Positions 61,501 through 64,000 of a stretch of 64,000 nt of DNA are shown in pieces. The stretch is from contig NC_060232.1 of NCBI RefSeq assembly GCF_021155775.2, positions 30,759,922-30,823,921 on the forward strand. Reading direction: 5' to 3'. Within the stretch, counting starts at the first letter, position 1. Each line of letters begins with the position of its first letter. Both the position numbers and the translations under genes were made by a program. Below the pieces are notes generated by a model. The model did not search any database. It was not told where the DNA came from and saw nothing but the letters and a program-made list of their open reading frames with translations. The stretch comes from Neodiprion pinetum (Eukaryota > Arthropoda > Insecta > Hymenoptera > Diprionidae).

Positions 61501-63470
61501 TACACGAATATGTCGTTATATATACGTGTATATAATATATATGCATACACGTTTAATAGAATAGTCAAAAATTTCTACCTCGAAATCGCGGCCCCATTCT
61601 GGGAATATAGAACGCTGTTCCTCATTTCAAATTCAATTCAAATGCAGATTTGAGTTTGTGGAACTTGGATTTCAGGCATAACACGGAGAGCGCTTATCTT
61701 ATAGGTGCGATGAACTCTCGCCGGATGTGAATTTATATACACTTCGGTCGTCAGAGCGAGGTGGAATCAGAGTCGAGTTGACGGGTTGACTAGATCATCC
61801 AAACACGTGTGTGTACTTCGAGTTTCAGTCACAATCACCGTTTTTATCTGTGCCTTAAACCGGAAAAATAAACGTAGATTCACTTCTCCTTCACGTCAAA
61901 CGATCCTTGACATTTTGTAATTAATTTTGGAACGATTAGCCAATATGCACGGATATGGCGGGTCAACTTGTTATTTCGATAATTTATTTAAACGACGACA
62001 TTTGCAGGGTCGATCAAAAAACTGTCCTTCGACGTTGCGGTTACTTCTATTTGGGAATGAGTCGAAATCCGGGCAACGACCGGCGAACGGTGACTCAATA
62101 AACAGTCAACGAACGGATATCGGGCGATATCTCAGGCGTAAAAAATTAGCACAGAGTTGAGATTAGCAAATCAAAGAAGGGCTCTGGTTTGTTTTTCCGT
62201 TATACCGTCGTTGCGCAACGCGATAGAACAGGAGGGATATTACAGTCTCGTTTATGTAGTATAAACGGAGATTAATCGCCGAGTGGCATCGGAAAAGGCA
62301 ATGTATTCATTCGCGAAATTTGAATGAGCCTTGAATGGACAATTAATTTCCACTTGTTTACGACATATTTTGCAAATACGGGTATCACCATCGAGATAGC
62401 AGAATTCCCAACCATCTCACAGTCACCTGCGTAAGTGATGGAGCGCTATTCACCGTCGCGATACTTGCCATACCTATACAATAGGTACGTTATCTCACAG
62501 GCCCATATTTCGCGTGGGTATAACTGCTGAACAGTCAAACGGAGAGGCTGACGGAAAGAGAAAACACACCGAATAATACAAAATAGTTGACTCTATACGC
62601 CGTCTTGATACACGCGTTTCTGCGTAAGGCTCTTTGCCCTACACTCTTTGCCGCAGCTCGCTGAAAAGGCCAAACTTCCTATATACGAGGCTACGCTATA
62701 CAAGGTGTGATAAAAGAGGTGACGATTCTCTCGAAATATAACCACACCGCAAATTCCGTTGACGAAGTGAAAGAAAGATTGTCCAACACAGTCTGGATCA
62801 ACGTTGGGAATGATTATATCGTATATCCAACTTTTCGTACTTCCCAAATTTCTCGGTCATCATACCGGCAGTAAATTCGACAGTCTCATTTCCTGCGTAC
62901 TCCGATTCGTGCTTATTTCAACGAGATAAGTGTAGCTGGTCTCTACAGCGACAGGTTTCCTTTCGGACACCGTGTATGCAGGCGGCCGAACCAGCTTCTA
63001 GACAATCTCTACATCCATGCGTATAAATCGTAGAGCCATACCCATGCAGAACACGCCACTGGGAGGCAGATCTCACACCGACAACAAACACGTCCGGTGG
63101 TTGCGAAGAGGCTGTGCATTTATTTAAGGATATACACATAGGCATACCAACAATATATACCTGTGTATACAGTACAGGTGGACCCGGCGTTGTGGGTGCC
63201 CTCGACTCTGCTCGACTCCCTTCTACCTGAATCCGTGGATCTACCTTCCTCGCCATCAGTGGCTACACACGTACAAATGGCCACGGTGTTTATGAGTCTG
63301 ACTCGGGCTGGCCGGAGTCCCAGAAACGGGATGGCGAGGGTGCAGCGGCACGAGGTCGATTGGGTGTGTATGTGCGAGATGAAGGAGCGAGTGAGTGAGG
63401 TAAGGGACGAAGGGACACGAGGTATGATTTAAGTCGGAGATAGCGGAGGCAGGCGACGAATAGGGAGCGA

Positions 63471-63474
<4 letters not shown>

Positions 63475-63501
<27 letters not shown>

Positions 63502-63502
63502 G
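63475..63502 (+). repeat. (GA)n microsatellite
   Basis: About 14 GA units within a larger GA-rich stretch (63470-63555). GAGA-factor-type sites are inherent in the repeat; a promoter role is speculation. Confidence 0.9.
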
Positions 63503-64000
63503 AAGAGAGGGAGAGATATAGGGATAGATGGATAGAGGGAGGGAGAGAGAGGGAGCATGACGACGTTCATTTATTGGATTTACAGAAGAAAAAGAAACGG
63601 TCCAGGAGTAGGACGGCATATGCATTAAGCACGGGAGACGGAGAGTAAACCGGTTCAAGGAGTTCAACGCGACTCGAGTTTCGTTCGACGAGCTGGATCA
63701 CCGCCCGCTCGGTGATCCCCGGTGGTTCGCGGAATGGACCAATCCTCCGATGCGAGAGCCAGACGAGCGACCAATGGGGTATCGGCCATTACGGAAAACT
63801 AGTTTACCCGAGAAAGATCTTGGCACGGAGAACCGGTCGGTAGTCGGTTATTAGATAATTTATCTGACAGGTTTGAACTCTGCAGCGCAGGCACGGGCAC
63901 ACACGTCCACGGCAACGGGGTACCTGCCTGCACACGATTCACGTTTCGAGAGTACTCGTATACGCGGGGTGTTCAAACTTGTGGAGTTTGACACAATAAG

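Larger units (their letters stand above)
47041..64000. other. CpG-rich non-coding region without recognised genes
   Basis: Roughly 17 kb in which no open frame longer than about 150 codons looks protein-like and no splice-linked conserved exon is apparent. It contains one long-inverted-repeat element (47219-48216), one MITE (58239-58599) and microsatellites (GGA at 55862-55970, CA at 57781-57796, GA at 63475-63502). The last ~1 kb has CCAAT boxes and high GC and may approach the promoter of a gene beyond the window. It may be intergenic or a giant intron. Confidence 0.6.

Noticed and set aside
63163..63667. Open frames near the right edge on both strands
   Set aside because: Driven by the GA/CT repeat; no recognisable domain.

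Overview
This looks like insect nuclear DNA, probably Hymenoptera (a sawfly or wasp-like lineage is a guess). The genes carry short spliceosomal introns, the closest family patterns I recall are insect ones, and there are no bacterial-type operons. CpG is sparse inside housekeeping gene bodies and dense in the non-coding right half, a mosaic typical of insects with germline gene-body methylation. No phage, plasmid or CRISPR content is visible. The exon models below were built by hand from splice consensus, reading frame and recalled family alignments. All coding exon joins keep frame.

Left part (1-4.8 kb), + strand: a CPYC glutaredoxin (232-643), a group XII secreted phospholipase A2 (1232-2099), and a small, very basic HMG-box protein resembling insect sperm-chromatin (Mst/protamine-like) proteins (2934-3339). 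From 20.8 down to 4.78 kb on the - strand lies one large gene, the MYST histone acetyltransferase KAT6 (Drosophila enoki mok; MOZ/MORF in vertebrates). It has five coding exons: an N-terminal winged-helix/H15-like module, a double PHD finger, a linker, the MYST zinc finger, and the catalytic domain followed by a very long low-complexity tail with 31 glutamines.

Middle (25.9-38 kb) is a housekeeping cluster. It holds eEF1B alpha (translation elongation GDP/GTP exchange; - strand, with a GC-AG first intron), ND-75/NDUFS1 (complex I 75 kDa Fe-S subunit; + strand, 11 exons, 727 aa) and USO1/p115 (Golgi tethering factor; - strand, 12 exons, 841 aa). eEF1B alpha and ND-75 are divergent and share a 0.9 kb promoter interval. 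ND-75 and USO1 are convergent.

Right part: a DDIT4/REDD1 homologue (scylla/charybde family, TOR inhibitor; 42666-44208, +) with a clear TATA box and a long AU-rich 3' region. From about 47 kb to the end I see no coding gene. This 17 kb is CpG-rich non-coding sequence with microsatellites and transposon remnants.

Mobile remnants include a roughly 1.0 kb long-inverted-repeat element (47219-48216), three short TIR/MITE-like elements (18103-18557, 33136-33489, 58239-58599) and a probable RTE-type retroposon tail in KAT6 intron 1. The genes do not form a pathway; the arrangement is an ordinary insect neighbourhood. I found no convincing new multi-gene system. The most notable points are the small HMG-box gene with overlapping alternative starts, the long-inverted-repeat element, the GC-AG intron, two hairpin-forming segments and the CpG contrast.
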